From Brevibacillus brevis (GTDB lineage: Bacteria; Bacillota; Bacilli; Brevibacillales; Brevibacillaceae), in contig NZ_CP041767.1 in assembly GCF_022026395.1 (NCBI RefSeq), positions 4,732,501-4,796,500 on the forward strand: a DNA stretch of 64,000 nucleotides. The letters run 5' to 3'. The notes below the pieces were generated by a model, which saw only the letters and a list, made by a program, of their open reading frames with translations, did not search any database and was not told where the DNA came from. Within the stretch, counting starts at the first letter, position 1. Each line of letters opens with the position of its first letter. Of this stretch, positions 1 through 8,537 are shown piece by piece. Position numbers and translations under genes: made by a program.

Positions 1-43
1 GCCAGATGTCATTTGATTCCTATTCCTTTCCCACAACGCAAAA

Positions 44-72
44 AACTCCTGAAGTCATCAGGAGTTTTTTTG
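44..72 (-). terminator. Bidirectional rho-independent terminator
   Basis: A 9-bp perfect stem (44-52 with 58-66) has A-rich sequence on its left and a T-run on its right, so it can work in both directions. It lies just past the stop of the minus-strand aldo/keto reductase. Confidence 0.8.
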
Positions 73-86
73 TATGCCGTCAGTTA

Positions 87-929
87 TTAAAAATCAAAGT
101 TATCCGGGTCTGGACCAACTCGGTGATTTTGGTTCAACGCATGAATCATTTCCATGTCCTCTTTCGACAGTTCGAAATCAAATACGGATGCATTCTCGAC
201 GATTCGATGCTCTTTGGTCGACTTTGGAATAGTTACGACGCCATTTTGCAAATCCCAGCGAATAATGATTTGGGCAATGGACTTCCCGTATTTTTCTGCA
301 ATTCCTTTTAGTACTGGATTCTCCAATAGTTGGCCTTGCATAAGCGGAGACCATGCTTCAAATTGAATCCCTTGATCCTTGCAGAAAGCACGCAGTTCAT
401 CTTGGGACAAGCGCGGATGGAATTCCACTTGGTTGACCATCGGCTTAATTTCAGCGTCTTTAAGCAGTTCCTCTAAATGATGAACGTGGAAATTACTTAC
501 CCCGATTGCTTTTACCAACCCTTTTTTGTACAGCGCCTCTAATGCTCTCCATGCTTCTTTGAACTTTCCTTCTACCGGCCAGTGAATGAGGTACAAGTCC
601 AAGTATTCCAGTCCGAGTTTTTTCAGGCTTGTCTCATATGCTTGCAACGTGGATTCATACCCCAAATCCGCATTCCATACTTTCGAGGTAACAAAAAGAT
701 CTTCTCGAGTGATGCCCGCTTCCTGCAAACCTGCACGGATTCCACGGCCAACACCTTCTTCATTATTATAAATAGCAGCTGTATCGATACTGCGGTAGCC
801 ATGCTTGATTGCTGTTTTTACCGCTTGCTCGAGCTCCTGGCCTTCCTCTACTTTAAAAACACCTAGACCCAACCAAGGCATTTTTACTCCGTTGTACAGT
901 GTAGTCGTATCTTGCAAATTTTTAGGCAT
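87..929 (-). CDS. Aldo/keto reductase (AKR5-like)
   Basis: NAD(P)H-dependent reductase of aldehydes and ketones, cytosolic TIM barrel of 280 residues, the usual family length. The catalytic tetrad is visible as D49, Y54, K83 and H116, with the AKR signature GYRSIDTAAIYNNE at 44-57 and the cofactor motif IPKSTKEHRI near the C-terminus. It resembles B. subtilis YvgN/YtbE, which reduce methylglyoxal and similar carbonyls (family knowledge). It is divergent from an HxlR regulator 174 bp away, so that regulator may control it in response to electrophile stress; this is inference. The ATG has an SD-like GGAGGAGA upstream. Substrate not predictable. Confidence 0.95.
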   Translation of the reverse strand: MPKNLQDTTTLYNGVKMPWLGLGVFKVEEGQELEQAVKTAIKHGYRSIDTAAIYNNEEGVGRGIRAGLQEAGITREDLFVTSKVWNADLGYESTLQAYETSLKKLGLEYLDLYLIHWPVEGKFKEAWRALEALYKKGLVKAIGVSNFHVHHLEELLKDAEIKPMVNQVEFHPRLSQDELRAFCKDQGIQFEAWSPLMQGQLLENPVLKGIAEKYGKSIAQIIIRWDLQNGVVTIPKSTKEHRIVENASVFDFELSKEDMEMIHALNQNHRVGPDPDNFDF

Positions 930-1062
930 AACTTGTCTCCTCCATTCTTGGACTCTATGTTAGTATGACTGTTTCCAGTCACCTAATGTGCTTCATGTCG
1001 TTTGACAAGTGTTATTATGAGATAGACTAACGAAAAGGAAAAGTACGCACTTTTTTGTGTGA

Positions 1063-1082
1063 TAGGCACTAATAAGTACCTA
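1063..1082. promoter_or_regulatory. Candidate HxlR operator (imperfect palindrome)
   Basis: A 20-bp sequence TAGGCACTAATAAGTACCTA matches its own reverse complement at 16 of 20 positions. It lies 22 nt upstream of the HxlR start in the divergent spacer, a normal place for autoregulation. A related half-site (AAGTAC) occurs at 1041. Assignment to HxlR is inference. Confidence 0.35.
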
Positions 1083-1103
1083 TCATTCAGGGGGAAATCA
1101 ACA

Positions 1104-1463
1104 ATGAAGAAGAAGTATAACATTTCAGTGGAAGCTACACTTGAGGTCATCGGCGGTAAATGGAAATGCGTTATTTTGTGTCACCTGACTCACGGAAAAA
1201 AACGTACAAGTGAATTGAAACGACTAATGCCAGGCATTACGCAGAAGATGCTGACGCAGCAACTTAGAGAGCTTGAAGAGGATGGCATCATCAACCGGAT
1301 CATTTACAATCAAGTTCCGCCAAAAGTGGAATATGAGCTCAGCGAGTACGGCTGGACCTTGAAAAGTATTCTCGATTCGCTCTGCTTATGGGGCGAAAAG
1401 CATATCATTAAGGAATACGGAGACAAGTATGCTGTATTGGAAGAAAGTATCTTAAATCGATAA
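1104..1463 (+). CDS. HxlR family transcriptional regulator
   Basis: Winged-helix DNA-binding protein of 119 residues, a typical HxlR length. The HxlR core is clear: VIGGKWKCVILCHL near residues 11-24, the recognition region with ITQKMLTQQLRELEEDGI, and the wing with PPKVEYELSEYG. ATG 1104 is preferred over an in-frame TTG at 1059 because the purine-rich SD (AGGGGGA, 1089-1095) sits correctly before it. Two cysteines in helix 1 and one near the C-terminus (SLCLWGE) might be redox sensors as in YodB/CatR/HypR, but the classical N-terminal Cys is not at the same place. It is followed by an aldo/keto reductase 24 bp downstream (likely operon), and another is divergent. Confidence 0.92.
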   Translation: MKKKYNISVEATLEVIGGKWKCVILCHLTHGKKRTSELKRLMPGITQKMLTQQLRELEEDGIINRIIYNQVPPKVEYELSEYGWTLKSILDSLCLWGEKHIIKEYGDKYAVLEESILNR

Positions 1464-1487
1464 TCGAACGGGAGTAGGTGGAGTGCC

Positions 1488-2483
1488 TTGGGAGCAATCG
1501 AAACGCCTGTCTTGCGAAAATTGGGAAGCTCAGACCTGATGCTTTCTCCTCTCGGCCTCGGCTGCTGGCAGTTCAGCAATGGACACGGAATGGTGGGGAA
1601 GTTTTGGCCTGTCATTGGACCTGACGATGTTTTAAAAATTGTGCAGACGAGTTTGCATGGGGGCATTAACTGGTTTGATACGGCAGAAGTATACGGCAAA
1701 GGTCAATCAGAACAGATGCTGGCAAAAGCCTTAAACGACGCCGGCCCACTAGCCGATTTCGCTCATATTGCGACGAAATGGTGGCCTGTACTGCGCACCG
1801 CCAAAAGCATCGGGAACACAATCGACGAGCGCATTCGTTTGCTCGACAACCGTACCATCCATTTGCATCAAGTCCACCAGCCCTACTCCTTGTCCTCGGT
1901 TGCAAGCGAAATGAATGAAATGGCCAAGCTCGTCAAGCAAGGCAAGATTCAGAACGTGGGCGTCAGTAATTTTTCCGCCAAAAGCATGCGAGAAGCCGAT
2001 CGCGTATTGCGCGAGCATGGTCTGCGTCTCATCTCCAATCAAGTGAAATACAGCCTGCTGGACAGACGAATCGAACAAAACGGGATTCTGGATACAGCAA
2101 AAGAGTTGGGTATTGCAATTATCGCGTATTCTCCGCTTGAGCAAGGGATTCTAAGCGGCAAGTTTCATAAAAATCCTGCCCTTGTCCAGTCCATTACAGG
2201 ACCCCGAAAATGGACAGCCCCCTTTCGTTCCACCGGACTCAAAAAATCCCAGCCGCTTATCACGGTCTTGGAGGAGCTTGCACGCAAATACGATGCATCC
2301 GCTACACAAATTGCTTTGAACTGGTTGATCCACGCTCATGACGAAACGGTCTTTGCGATTCCAGGCGCGTCCAAAGTCCATCATGCAAAGGAAAATGTCA
2401 AAGCCATGCGATTTTCTTTGACCTCGTCAGAATTGCAAGAGATCGATGAGGTTTCCAAACAAGTTCTGTCCTTCAACAAGTAA
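1488..2483 (+). CDS. Aldo/keto reductase
   Basis: 331-residue TIM-barrel oxidoreductase of the long-chain AKR type (YccK/Tas-like). The signature with catalytic D and Y is WFDTAEVYGKG, the lysine is in HIATKWWP and the histidine in IHLHQVHQP. C-terminal cofactor motif AIPGASKVHHAKEN. It starts at TTG 1488, preceded by the purine-rich GGAGTAGGTGGAG; no in-frame ATG lies near. It is 24 bp behind hxlR on the same strand, so the two are probably cotranscribed. It is not closely similar to the shorter reductase at 87-929, so this is not a simple duplication. Physiological carbonyl substrate unknown. Confidence 0.92.
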   Translation: MGAIETPVLRKLGSSDLMLSPLGLGCWQFSNGHGMVGKFWPVIGPDDVLKIVQTSLHGGINWFDTAEVYGKGQSEQMLAKALNDAGPLADFAHIATKWWPVLRTAKSIGNTIDERIRLLDNRTIHLHQVHQPYSLSSVASEMNEMAKLVKQGKIQNVGVSNFSAKSMREADRVLREHGLRLISNQVKYSLLDRRIEQNGILDTAKELGIAIIAYSPLEQGILSGKFHKNPALVQSITGPRKWTAPFRSTGLKKSQPLITVLEELARKYDASATQIALNWLIHAHDETVFAIPGASKVHHAKENVKAMRFSLTSSELQEIDEVSKQVLSFNK

Positions 2484-2508
2484 AAAAGCTGCCGATCTAA
2501 TCGACAGC
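2482..2508 (-). terminator. Rho-independent terminator
   Basis: A 9-bp stem with one mismatch (2488-2496 with 2500-2508) is followed on the minus strand by six T. It overlaps the stop codon of the minus-strand hydrolase gene and abuts the stop of the plus-strand reductase. Confidence 0.7.
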
Positions 2509-3303
2509 CAAAATGGTGTAGTCATACACAGCTCTTCCCAGTAATCCTAGTGTGTTCAGAGCGGATTGAGCGGTTACATCTTTGGATAAGGCCGTAATGG
2601 AAAAGCAGCGATTGTTCGTATACAGCAAGCCTACATCATGCTGTCTTCCGGTATCCCAGCCCGATTTACACGGCATTTCCCATGCAGGATAATTGGATTC
2701 TTCCTCATTTGGCAATTGGGACGGCAGACCATTACGGACTTGCTGCTTTTTCATAATGGCAATCATCTCTTTGCAGGCACGCTGAGACAGATAACTACCC
2801 GTTGCCAAATGACCTAGCATACTCGCAACATCCCCAGCGGTTATCTTATTGTTTTCTGTGATATCAAGTGGATAAATCATAAGTTTTCGTGAATAGCAGC
2901 TTTGGCGCATGTCCAAATCAATCATGGTCTGATCAATCTGCGCTTTTCCTACTAAATTAATCAGCATGTTTGTCGCCGTATTGTCGCTCTGAATAATCAT
3001 GAGGGTCACCAAGTCGCGAATCGAAAGCTTCAAGCCTGGAGATAGCGCGTACAACACCCCTGATCCCCCCACCAGATCCTCTTGGCGTAAAACAAGCTGA
3101 TCATCCAATTGAAAATGCCCCTGCTCACTTGCTGCGTAAACGGCAGCCATGATCGGCACTTTAATGACACTCTCCGCAATAAACAGCTCGTCCGGTGCAT
3201 ATTCAAAACGGATTCCTTTAGCTGAACCCTGTTCCTCCACAACGACGCCCCAAGTACCCTCCGCTTGTCTGATAATGGCCGACAACCTTTTTTCCAGCTC
3301 CAC
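2497..3303 (-). CDS. Class A beta-lactamase-like serine hydrolase
   Basis: 268 residues with the penicillin-recognising fold. Active-site motifs are S45-V-I-K48 (SxxK), S105-D-N (SDN) and K-S-G in place of KTG. There is no signal peptide or membrane segment, so unlike a true beta-lactamase it should stay in the cytosol; such cytosolic members are common in Bacillales and usually lack a known substrate. The start is GTG 3303 preceded by a purine-rich stretch. It is divergent from the GerAB gene. A paralogue with the same architecture lies at 51323-52213. Esterase, amidase or peptidase activity on cell-wall-derived or D-amino-acid compounds is possible but unproven. The short omega-loop region lacks an obvious ExxLN. 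Confidence 0.85.
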   Translation of the reverse strand: MELEKRLSAIIRQAEGTWGVVVEEQGSAKGIRFEYAPDELFIAESVIKVPIMAAVYAASEQGHFQLDDQLVLRQEDLVGGSGVLYALSPGLKLSIRDLVTLMIIQSDNTATNMLINLVGKAQIDQTMIDLDMRQSCYSRKLMIYPLDITENNKITAGDVASMLGHLATGSYLSQRACKEMIAIMKKQQVRNGLPSQLPNEEESNYPAWEMPCKSGWDTGRQHDVGLLYTNNRCFSITALSKDVTAQSALNTLGLLGRAVYDYTILAVD

Positions 3304-3469
3304 AGCTTTTCTTCCCTTCTCCCGTTGCTCGTAGTTTCTTGACGCTTCCTTATTATCATACTATTGCGAAAACAATTCAAACAAGAGACGGTACCAGCTT
3401 ACGGTTCGTTTATCCATCCTGAACTTGGAAATAATACGTAAGATAAACCTACGGACAAGGTGAGGCATC

Positions 3470-4585
3470 ATGCAGAACTCCGATAAGATTGGCAGCCGTC
3501 AATTTGTCATTCTCGTCACATTCATCACCATAGGCGACTCCATCTTGATCTTGCCTTCCGTACCTGCGACTGAAGCGAGTCACGATGGATGGCTATCAGG
3601 ATTGATCGGCATGGTGCTGGGGCTGGCCATCGTATACTTGTTTTGTGTAGTCGGTCGCATCTACCCCGAACAAACGCTAATTGAAAAGAACAAGCTCATA
3701 TTTGGACGGTGGATCGGCGCGTTCTTTTCTCTCTTCTTTTTGGGAGCTATATTAATAAACGGCGCTGTCTATATACGGACGATCGGAGAATTCATGACCA
3801 CACACATAATGAAAGCAACACCCATCCACGCTGTCATGTTTTTACTCGTTGCCTGCGCCATATACGCCGTTCGATTAGGTCTTGAAGCTTTTGCGCGTAC
3901 CAGCGAAATCTTTTTCCTCTGGTTTGTCCTTACGTTCGTTACATTTTTTCTTTTGTTAAGCCCTCAGTTTCAATTCGAGAATCTTTTCCCCTTCTTGGAA
4001 AATGGCTTTAAGCCCGTTATAAGAGGTGTATTATCCGTGACCGCTTTTCCCTTCTCGGAGCTGGTTATTATCCTCATGATTACTCCACTCCTGGATGCAA
4101 AGCAAAAGCTCACGTCTGCTTTTTTGCGAGGAGCTATATACGGTGGAGTTTGTCTGCTTGCCGTCATCTTCTTATCACTATTGGTACTCGGCCCGGAATT
4201 GGTTTCTCGTGAGACTTTTCCGAGCTACTCCCTCGCCAAACGAGTCCAAGTAGGAGAGTTCTTTCAAAGGCAGGAAGCGATGATGGCTCTCATGTGGTGG
4301 TTTGTCTCCATTTATTTCAAAGTCGTACTGTATATGTATGGTTTCTGTGTAGGTATAAAGCAGCTTCTCCATTTAAAGGAGCATCAGCCGCTCACCTTGC
4401 CCATATGCATCTTATTTGTCGCCATCGCGATTATCGTCGTTCCAAACGAAGCTTTTTTATACGAAACGTATACGTACTGGCCGTTCTTTGATTTAACAAT
4501 AGGGTTCTTGTATCCGCTGATTCTCCTCGTCGGTTACTGGATACGAAAGCAAATGAACAACAAGCCGACTCCCCTCCAGAAGTAA
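3470..4585 (+). CDS. GerAB/GerKB-type spore germination permease
   Basis: 371 residues with about ten hydrophobic segments, an APC-superfamily fold. B subunits of Ger receptors sit in the spore inner membrane and bind the germinant. The N-terminus KIGSRQFVILVTFITIGDSI is typical of GerAB proteins, and the Arg/Lys-rich cytosolic tail is present. ATG 3470 follows an SD (AAGGTGAGG). No gerAA or gerAC partner lies beside it, so it is an orphan B subunit that may pair with subunits coded elsewhere or be a relic. A terminator overlaps its 3' end. Expression in the forespore (sigma G) is expected from family knowledge; I did not identify a convincing sigma-G promoter. Confidence 0.92.
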   Translation: MQNSDKIGSRQFVILVTFITIGDSILILPSVPATEASHDGWLSGLIGMVLGLAIVYLFCVVGRIYPEQTLIEKNKLIFGRWIGAFFSLFFLGAILINGAVYIRTIGEFMTTHIMKATPIHAVMFLLVACAIYAVRLGLEAFARTSEIFFLWFVLTFVTFFLLLSPQFQFENLFPFLENGFKPVIRGVLSVTAFPFSELVIILMITPLLDAKQKLTSAFLRGAIYGGVCLLAVIFLSLLVLGPELVSRETFPSYSLAKRVQVGEFFQRQEAMMALMWWFVSIYFKVVLYMYGFCVGIKQLLHLKEHQPLTLPICILFVAIAIIVVPNEAFLYETYTYWPFFDLTIGFLYPLILLVGYWIRKQMNNKPTPLQK

Positions 4586-4603
4586 GGTGTCGGCTTGTTT
4601 TAT
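4559..4603. terminator. Rho-independent terminator between convergent genes
   Basis: An 11-bp perfect stem (4559-4569 with 4589-4599) followed by TTT. It begins inside the last codons of the germination permease and ends just before the cutC stop, so it can serve both convergent genes. Confidence 0.7.
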
Positions 4604-4605
4604 GC

Positions 4606-5286
4606 TTACAGTAGTTGTTTGATGGCTGCCACCCGCTCTGCATCGACGTATCGGAGAGCCTGTCCTTCTTCTCGTACTGCCGATCCAAAATGAACCTCTT
4701 TGACACCCGTACGTTTCACGAGGTCTCCCACGTTAGCCAGCGACAATCCGCTTCCTGCCAAAATCGTGAGCTGTGTGTTCTCTGTCAGCTTGACGAGCTG
4801 CTCGATGCAATCAGCTCCCTCAACAGCCGTTTTTTTGCCCCCAGAAGTAAGAATGGTACGGACCTGGGGATATTCCATGAGAATACGCGCTGCTTCCATT
4901 TGATCCACCGCATCATCAAACGCACGATGGAACGTCACATTCAACGCACCTGACTCTCCAAGCAACAGCTCCAACCCCCGCTGATCGAGCTTATTTTCTG
5001 GAGTCAGCATGCCGAATACGACACCTGTAGCGCCAAGTTCACGGATGATACGTACATCCTGTCGCATGACCGCAAGTTCTTCTGCTGTATAGCAAAACGA
5101 TTGGCTATGCGGTCGTACCATGACGTTTACCGGGATAGAAACCGCCTTGACCACTGCCTCAATCAATCCCCAGCTCGGAGTAATACCTCCCTCCAAGATT
5201 CCCGAGATGAGCTCCAATCTGTCAGCCCCGCCTTGCTCTGCACGCTTTGCATCCTCAACTGAAGTCGCAATCACTTCCACTAGCAT
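4606..5286 (-). CDS. cutC: CutC family protein (copper homeostasis)
   Basis: 226-residue TIM-barrel protein. The conserved family stretches are seen: MLVEVIATSVEDAKRAEQGG at the N-terminus, ADRLELISGILEGGITPS, NVMVRPHSQSFCY, the TFHRAFDD block with the metal-site histidine, and ILTSGGKKTA. CutC was linked to copper tolerance in E. coli, but its biochemical role is still unclear. It lies 18 bp downstream of an asparaginase gene on the same strand and is probably cotranscribed with it; no functional link is evident. Length is normal. Confidence 0.93.
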   Translation of the reverse strand: MLVEVIATSVEDAKRAEQGGADRLELISGILEGGITPSWGLIEAVVKAVSIPVNVMVRPHSQSFCYTAEELAVMRQDVRIIRELGATGVVFGMLTPENKLDQRGLELLLGESGALNVTFHRAFDDAVDQMEAARILMEYPQVRTILTSGGKKTAVEGADCIEQLVKLTENTQLTILAGSGLSLANVGDLVKRTGVKEVHFGSAVREEGQALRYVDAERVAAIKQLL

Positions 5287-5304
5287 GATTCTTCGCCTCC
5301 GTTT

Positions 5305-6378
5305 TTAGCATTTGTTCAAAACAAAAACTGGTCGTTTCTCCCCAACCACCAACTGATTGTCGTTTTTAATGGCTTTTGGAGCCAGCGCATGCAGTCGGTC
5401 GATGGTTTCCAGATTTTCATACTGAATCTGCTCCAAGATCGATGCGATAATAAGCGGCCATACTAATTCAGAGCCATTCAGTACCTTAAGCGAGAAGCTG
5501 AGTCTCTCTTTTTTCAAAGCAAAGCCGTATACGCCCATCGCTCCGCCTTTGGCGATTATATTTTCATCCATTAAAAGCGCTGTACAGACGAAGTTGTGAC
5601 TGGCTATGATCTCGGGACTGCTAGTCATCCAGCCCGTGACTCTCTCTACTGCCTCACGCGTCTCGTGATCCTCGATCAGATCCGGGCACGCCAGCTTTAG
5701 ATATGCGATCGCCAGGTTCTTGAGCGGCAGCGCAAAAACCGGGAAGCCACAGCCGTCGACGCTTAGCTGAACCTGCTCTTTTGAATAGTCAGCCAGGTCG
5801 GCAAACACCTTCAATGCCTCCTGTTGCGCTGGATGCTCTGCCTTGAAGTAATCATGAGTGGAATATCCTTGATCCTTCGACAATGCCAAGTACCCCAAAT
5901 GCTTTCCCGCACAGTTATGAAAGAGCCTACGCTTTTCTATGCCTTGGGACAAGCAAGCAGACTTCGGCTCCTCGTTGAGCGGATATGTCGGGCAAGTTAG
6001 CAATTCGTCTTCCTGAATGCCGGTCTTTCGTAAAATCGACTCCAAGCCTTCCATATGATAGACTTCACCACGATGTGAGGCCGCAAAGAGTGCTGCTTCG
6101 CTGTTATTCAGTCCGAATTTTTCATCAATTTTACGTTTGGCGATGGGAATGGCTTGAAAGGGCTTAGCTGCTGAGCGCAATAAGGTGATATGATTCACGT
6201 CGCCCGCCCGATAAGCCACCTCTCCTTTTTCATTCACGCCACACACGATGCCGTTATGTACGTTCTCCAGAATGCCACCGCGATATTCTTCCACTAATGG
6301 GACGTCTCTCATCAAAATTACCCGCTCCACTCCATGTTGATCGATTATGAAAAAAACACTAGCAGTAGCACCCTCCAT
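5305..6378 (-). CDS. Type II asparaginase (Asparaginase_II family)
   Basis: 357 residues of the thermolabile/Rhizobium-type asparaginase family (PF06089), unrelated to E. coli AnsA/AnsB. It should hydrolyse L-asparagine to aspartate and ammonia in the cytosol. Family landmarks: RSAAKPFQAIP, AASHRGEVYHMEGLESIL, a CPTYPLNEE block, HNCAGKHLG, and VDGCGFPVFALPL with the conserved cysteine that binds zinc in the Rhizobium enzyme. The ATG at 6378 has only a weak SD; an internal Met 23 codons later (before RDVPLVEEYRGG) is an alternative start. cutC follows after 18 bp. Its promoter shares the 240-bp spacer with the queuosine operon leader. Confidence 0.9.
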   Translation of the reverse strand: MEGATASVFFIIDQHGVERVILMRDVPLVEEYRGGILENVHNGIVCGVNEKGEVAYRAGDVNHITLLRSAAKPFQAIPIAKRKIDEKFGLNNSEAALFAASHRGEVYHMEGLESILRKTGIQEDELLTCPTYPLNEEPKSACLSQGIEKRRLFHNCAGKHLGYLALSKDQGYSTHDYFKAEHPAQQEALKVFADLADYSKEQVQLSVDGCGFPVFALPLKNLAIAYLKLACPDLIEDHETREAVERVTGWMTSSPEIIASHNFVCTALLMDENIIAKGGAMGVYGFALKKERLSFSLKVLNGSELVWPLIIASILEQIQYENLETIDRLHALAPKAIKNDNQLVVGEKRPVFVLNKC

Positions 6379-6428
6379 CCGTCAATCTTTTTCCAAGCGA
6401 TAATCCCCCACTTCGGCGCTGATTGTTG

Positions 6429-6434
6429 TATAAT
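6429..6434 (+). promoter_or_regulatory. Candidate -10 box of the que operon
   Basis: A perfect TATAAT preceded by TTG lies about 55 nt upstream of the preQ1 aptamer. No good -35 hexamer is seen at 16-18 nt, so the assignment is tentative. Confidence 0.5.
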
Positions 6435-6489
6435 GTCTCAAGGCGCCCACTTGGGCTGCACAAATAAGAAATCCGTGCATCTGCACGGG

Positions 6490-6523
6490 AGAGGTTCGCG
6501 AACTCCCTCTATAAAAAACTAAG
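6490..6523 (+). promoter_or_regulatory. PreQ1-I riboswitch aptamer
   Basis: The very small class I preQ1 aptamer is recognisable by its 5' AGAGGTTC stem-loop, the CCCTCT that closes P1, and the A-rich tail ATAAAAAACTAA that folds back into the loop as an H-type pseudoknot. Binding of preQ1 is expected to favour the terminator immediately downstream and to lower expression of queCDEF. Just upstream an additional perfect 7-bp hairpin (6473-6479 with 6482-6488) abuts P1. Confidence 0.95.
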
Positions 6524-6527
6524 CCGG

Positions 6528-6566
6528 ATAACAGTACCTTTCTTTGGTATTGTTATTGTTTTTTTG
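6528..6566 (+). terminator. Riboswitch-controlled terminator
   Basis: An 11-bp stem with one G-U pair (6528-6538 with 6546-6556) is followed by seven T. It starts five nt after the preQ1 aptamer and lies 55 nt before queC. It is the expression platform of the riboswitch. Confidence 0.9.
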
Positions 6567-6620
6567 CAGGAAAGTTCAAGAACTCTCTTTCTTCGATACT
6601 TCAAAAGGAGATGGAGAGCA

Positions 6621-7292
6621 ATGATGAAAAAGGAAAAAGCCGTTGTCGTCTTTAGCGGAGGTCAGGACAGCACTACCTGCCTGTTTTGGGCGAAAGAGCA
6701 ATTCGGCGAAGTAGAAACCCTCACGTTTGACTACGGGCAGCGACACAAGCTGGAGATCGAGTGCGCCCAGCAAATTGCCGCAGAACTCGGCGTCAAAAAC
6801 TCCGTATTGGACATGAGCCTGTTAAACCAGCTCGCGCCCAATGCACTCACCCGCACAGATATTGACATTACCCAGGAAGAAGGCCAATTGCCATCCACGT
6901 TCGTTGACGGACGCAACTTGTTGTTCCTTTCCTTTGCGGGCGTTTTCGCCAAGCAACGAGGAGCACGTCACTTGATTACCGGTGTATGCGAAACGGATTT
7001 TAGCGGTTATCCCGACTGCCGTGACGCCTTTATCAAATCACTCAATGTGACATTGAATTTGTCGATGGACTATCCGTTTGTGATTCATACGCCGCTGATG
7101 TGGCTGAACAAAGCACAAACGTGGAAACTGGCGGACGATCTGGGTGCCTTCTCTTATATTCGCGAAAATACCCTCACCTGCTATAACGGCATCAAAGGAG
7201 ACGGCTGCGGCGAATGCCCTGCCTGCCACCTGCGAAAAGCCGGACTAGACACGTATCTTTCCGAGAAAAATCAACCTGGAGAACAAGCCTGA
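6621..7292 (+). CDS. queC: 7-cyano-7-deazaguanine synthase QueC
   Basis: Converts 7-carboxy-7-deazaguanine to preQ0 using ATP and ammonia in the queuosine pathway. The PP-loop [11 protein letters not shown] lies at the N-terminus, and the C-terminal zinc site is formed by four cysteines in [22 protein letters not shown] 6621 is chosen because AAAGGAG (6604-6610) stands at the right distance; a second ATG follows directly. 223 residues, the normal size. Its stop overlaps the queD start (TGATG), so translation is coupled. Expression is controlled by the preQ1 riboswitch and terminator upstream. Confidence 0.97.
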   Translation: MMKKEKAVVVFSGGQDSTTCLFWAKEQFGEVETLTFDYGQRHKLEIECAQQIAAELGVKNSVLDMSLLNQLAPNALTRTDIDITQEEGQLPSTFVDGRNLLFLSFAGVFAKQRGARHLITGVCETDFSGYPDCRDAFIKSLNVTLNLSMDYPFVIHTPLMWLNKAQTWKLADDLGAFSYIRENTLTCYNGIKGDGCGECPACHLRKAGLDTYLSEKNQPGEQA

Positions 7293-7780
7293 TGAGCGCG
7301 AACTTTGATTTTCGTATCGTCGATCGCATGCAGGCACTGGGTACCCATATTCAAAAATCACAGCTTCGCTACCATAATAAACGCGTTTTGGTAAGCAAGG
7401 AATTTACTTTTGACGCTGCACATCATCTGCACGCCTATGAAGGAAAGTGTAAAAATCTCCACGGCCATACGTACACGGTCGTCTTCGGCATTAGCGGTTT
7501 TCCGGATGAGATTGGACTCGTGATCGACTTCGGTGACATCAAGCAAATCTGGAAAGAGCACATCGAAATCTATTTGGATCACCGCTATCTGAATGAAATG
7601 CTCCCACCGATGAATACCACTGCCGAAAACATGGTCGTGTGGATTTTTGAAGAGATGGAAAAGCAATTGCAGTCAGATGCCTACCGCGACCGCTACAATG
7701 GCGCTCGTGTGGAGTTCGTTCGCCTGTTTGAGACACCGACCAGCTATGCTGAGGCAAGACGGGAGTGGATGACGGAATGA
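7292..7780 (+). CDS. queD: 6-carboxy-5,6,7,8-tetrahydropterin synthase QueD
   Basis: Makes 6-carboxytetrahydropterin from dihydroneopterin triphosphate, the first committed step to 7-deazapurines. Zinc ligands and the catalytic cysteine appear in FDAAHHLHAYEGKCKNLHGH; the later DHRYLNE and the glutamate in FVRLFETPTSYAE complete the active site. 162 residues, slightly longer than the family minimum because of about 30 extra N-terminal residues. ATG 7292 overlaps the queC stop by one base. Confidence 0.96.
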   Translation: MSANFDFRIVDRMQALGTHIQKSQLRYHNKRVLVSKEFTFDAAHHLHAYEGKCKNLHGHTYTVVFGISGFPDEIGLVIDFGDIKQIWKEHIEIYLDHRYLNEMLPPMNTTAENMVVWIFEEMEKQLQSDAYRDRYNGARVEFVRLFETPTSYAEARREWMTE

Positions 7781-8496
7781 TCCCGGTCTTGGAAATATTC
7801 GGCCCTACGATTCAGGGCGAAGGAATGGTTATCGGACAAAAAACGATGTTTGTGCGAACAGCTGGCTGTGACTATCGTTGCAACTGGTGCGACTCCGCTT
7901 TTACATGGGATGGATCTGCCCGTGATGAAATCAGGCAAATGACGCCCGAGGCGATCTGGGAGGAGCTCACTCGCTTAGGCGGGGACCGTTTTTCTCATGT
8001 CACGATCTCCGGGGGAAATCCTGCGCTTTTGGCTGGCATTGGCGACTTAATTGCCCTGTTGAAGGAGCATGGCATTCGCACAGCAGTCGAAACACAAGGC
8101 AGCAAGTGGCAAGCATGGCTTCCACAGATTGACGACATTACAATTTCACCGAAGCCGCCAAGTTCCGGGATGGAAACAGATTTTCAAGCGCTTGATCGAA
8201 TTGTACACGAGCTTTTGGAACAAAAACATCCAGGACTTAGCCTGAAAGTGGTTGTTTTCGACGACGCCGACTTTGCCTATGCACGCACCATCCATCAGCG
8301 TTTTCCAGAGGTTCCTTTCTACTTACAGCCAGGAAACAGTGATCTGTCTGACGCTGATACACCTCGGCTTCGGGATAAGCTTTTGGAGAGCTTTGAATGG
8401 CTGATCGATCAAGCGATGGCGACACCTGACATGAATGACGCGAAGGTTCTGCCCCAACTACATGCGCTTGTCTGGGGCAATAAACGAGGCGTTTAA
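7777..8496 (+). CDS. queE: 7-carboxy-7-deazaguanine synthase QueE (radical SAM)
   Basis: Radical SAM enzyme that contracts 6-carboxytetrahydropterin to 7-carboxy-7-deazaguanine. The cluster motif CDYRCNWC (CxxxCxxC) stands near residue 30, preceded by FGPTIQGEG, which is typical of QueE. ATG 7777 overlaps the queD stop (ATGA); a GTG at 7765 in the same frame is a less likely start because family members begin just before IPVLEIFG. 239 residues. Confidence 0.96.
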   Translation: MIPVLEIFGPTIQGEGMVIGQKTMFVRTAGCDYRCNWCDSAFTWDGSARDEIRQMTPEAIWEELTRLGGDRFSHVTISGGNPALLAGIGDLIALLKEHGIRTAVETQGSKWQAWLPQIDDITISPKPPSSGMETDFQALDRIVHELLEQKHPGLSLKVVVFDDADFAYARTIHQRFPEVPFYLQPGNSDLSDADTPRLRDKLLESFEWLIDQAMATPDMNDAKVLPQLHALVWGNKRGV

Positions 8497-8537
8497 ACGA
8501 TATTTTACTCTCATGGAAGAAAAGAGGATGTACTCAT

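Noticed and set aside
2497-3303. True secreted beta-lactamase
   Set aside because: No signal peptide or lipobox and KSG in place of KTG; called beta-lactamase-like only.
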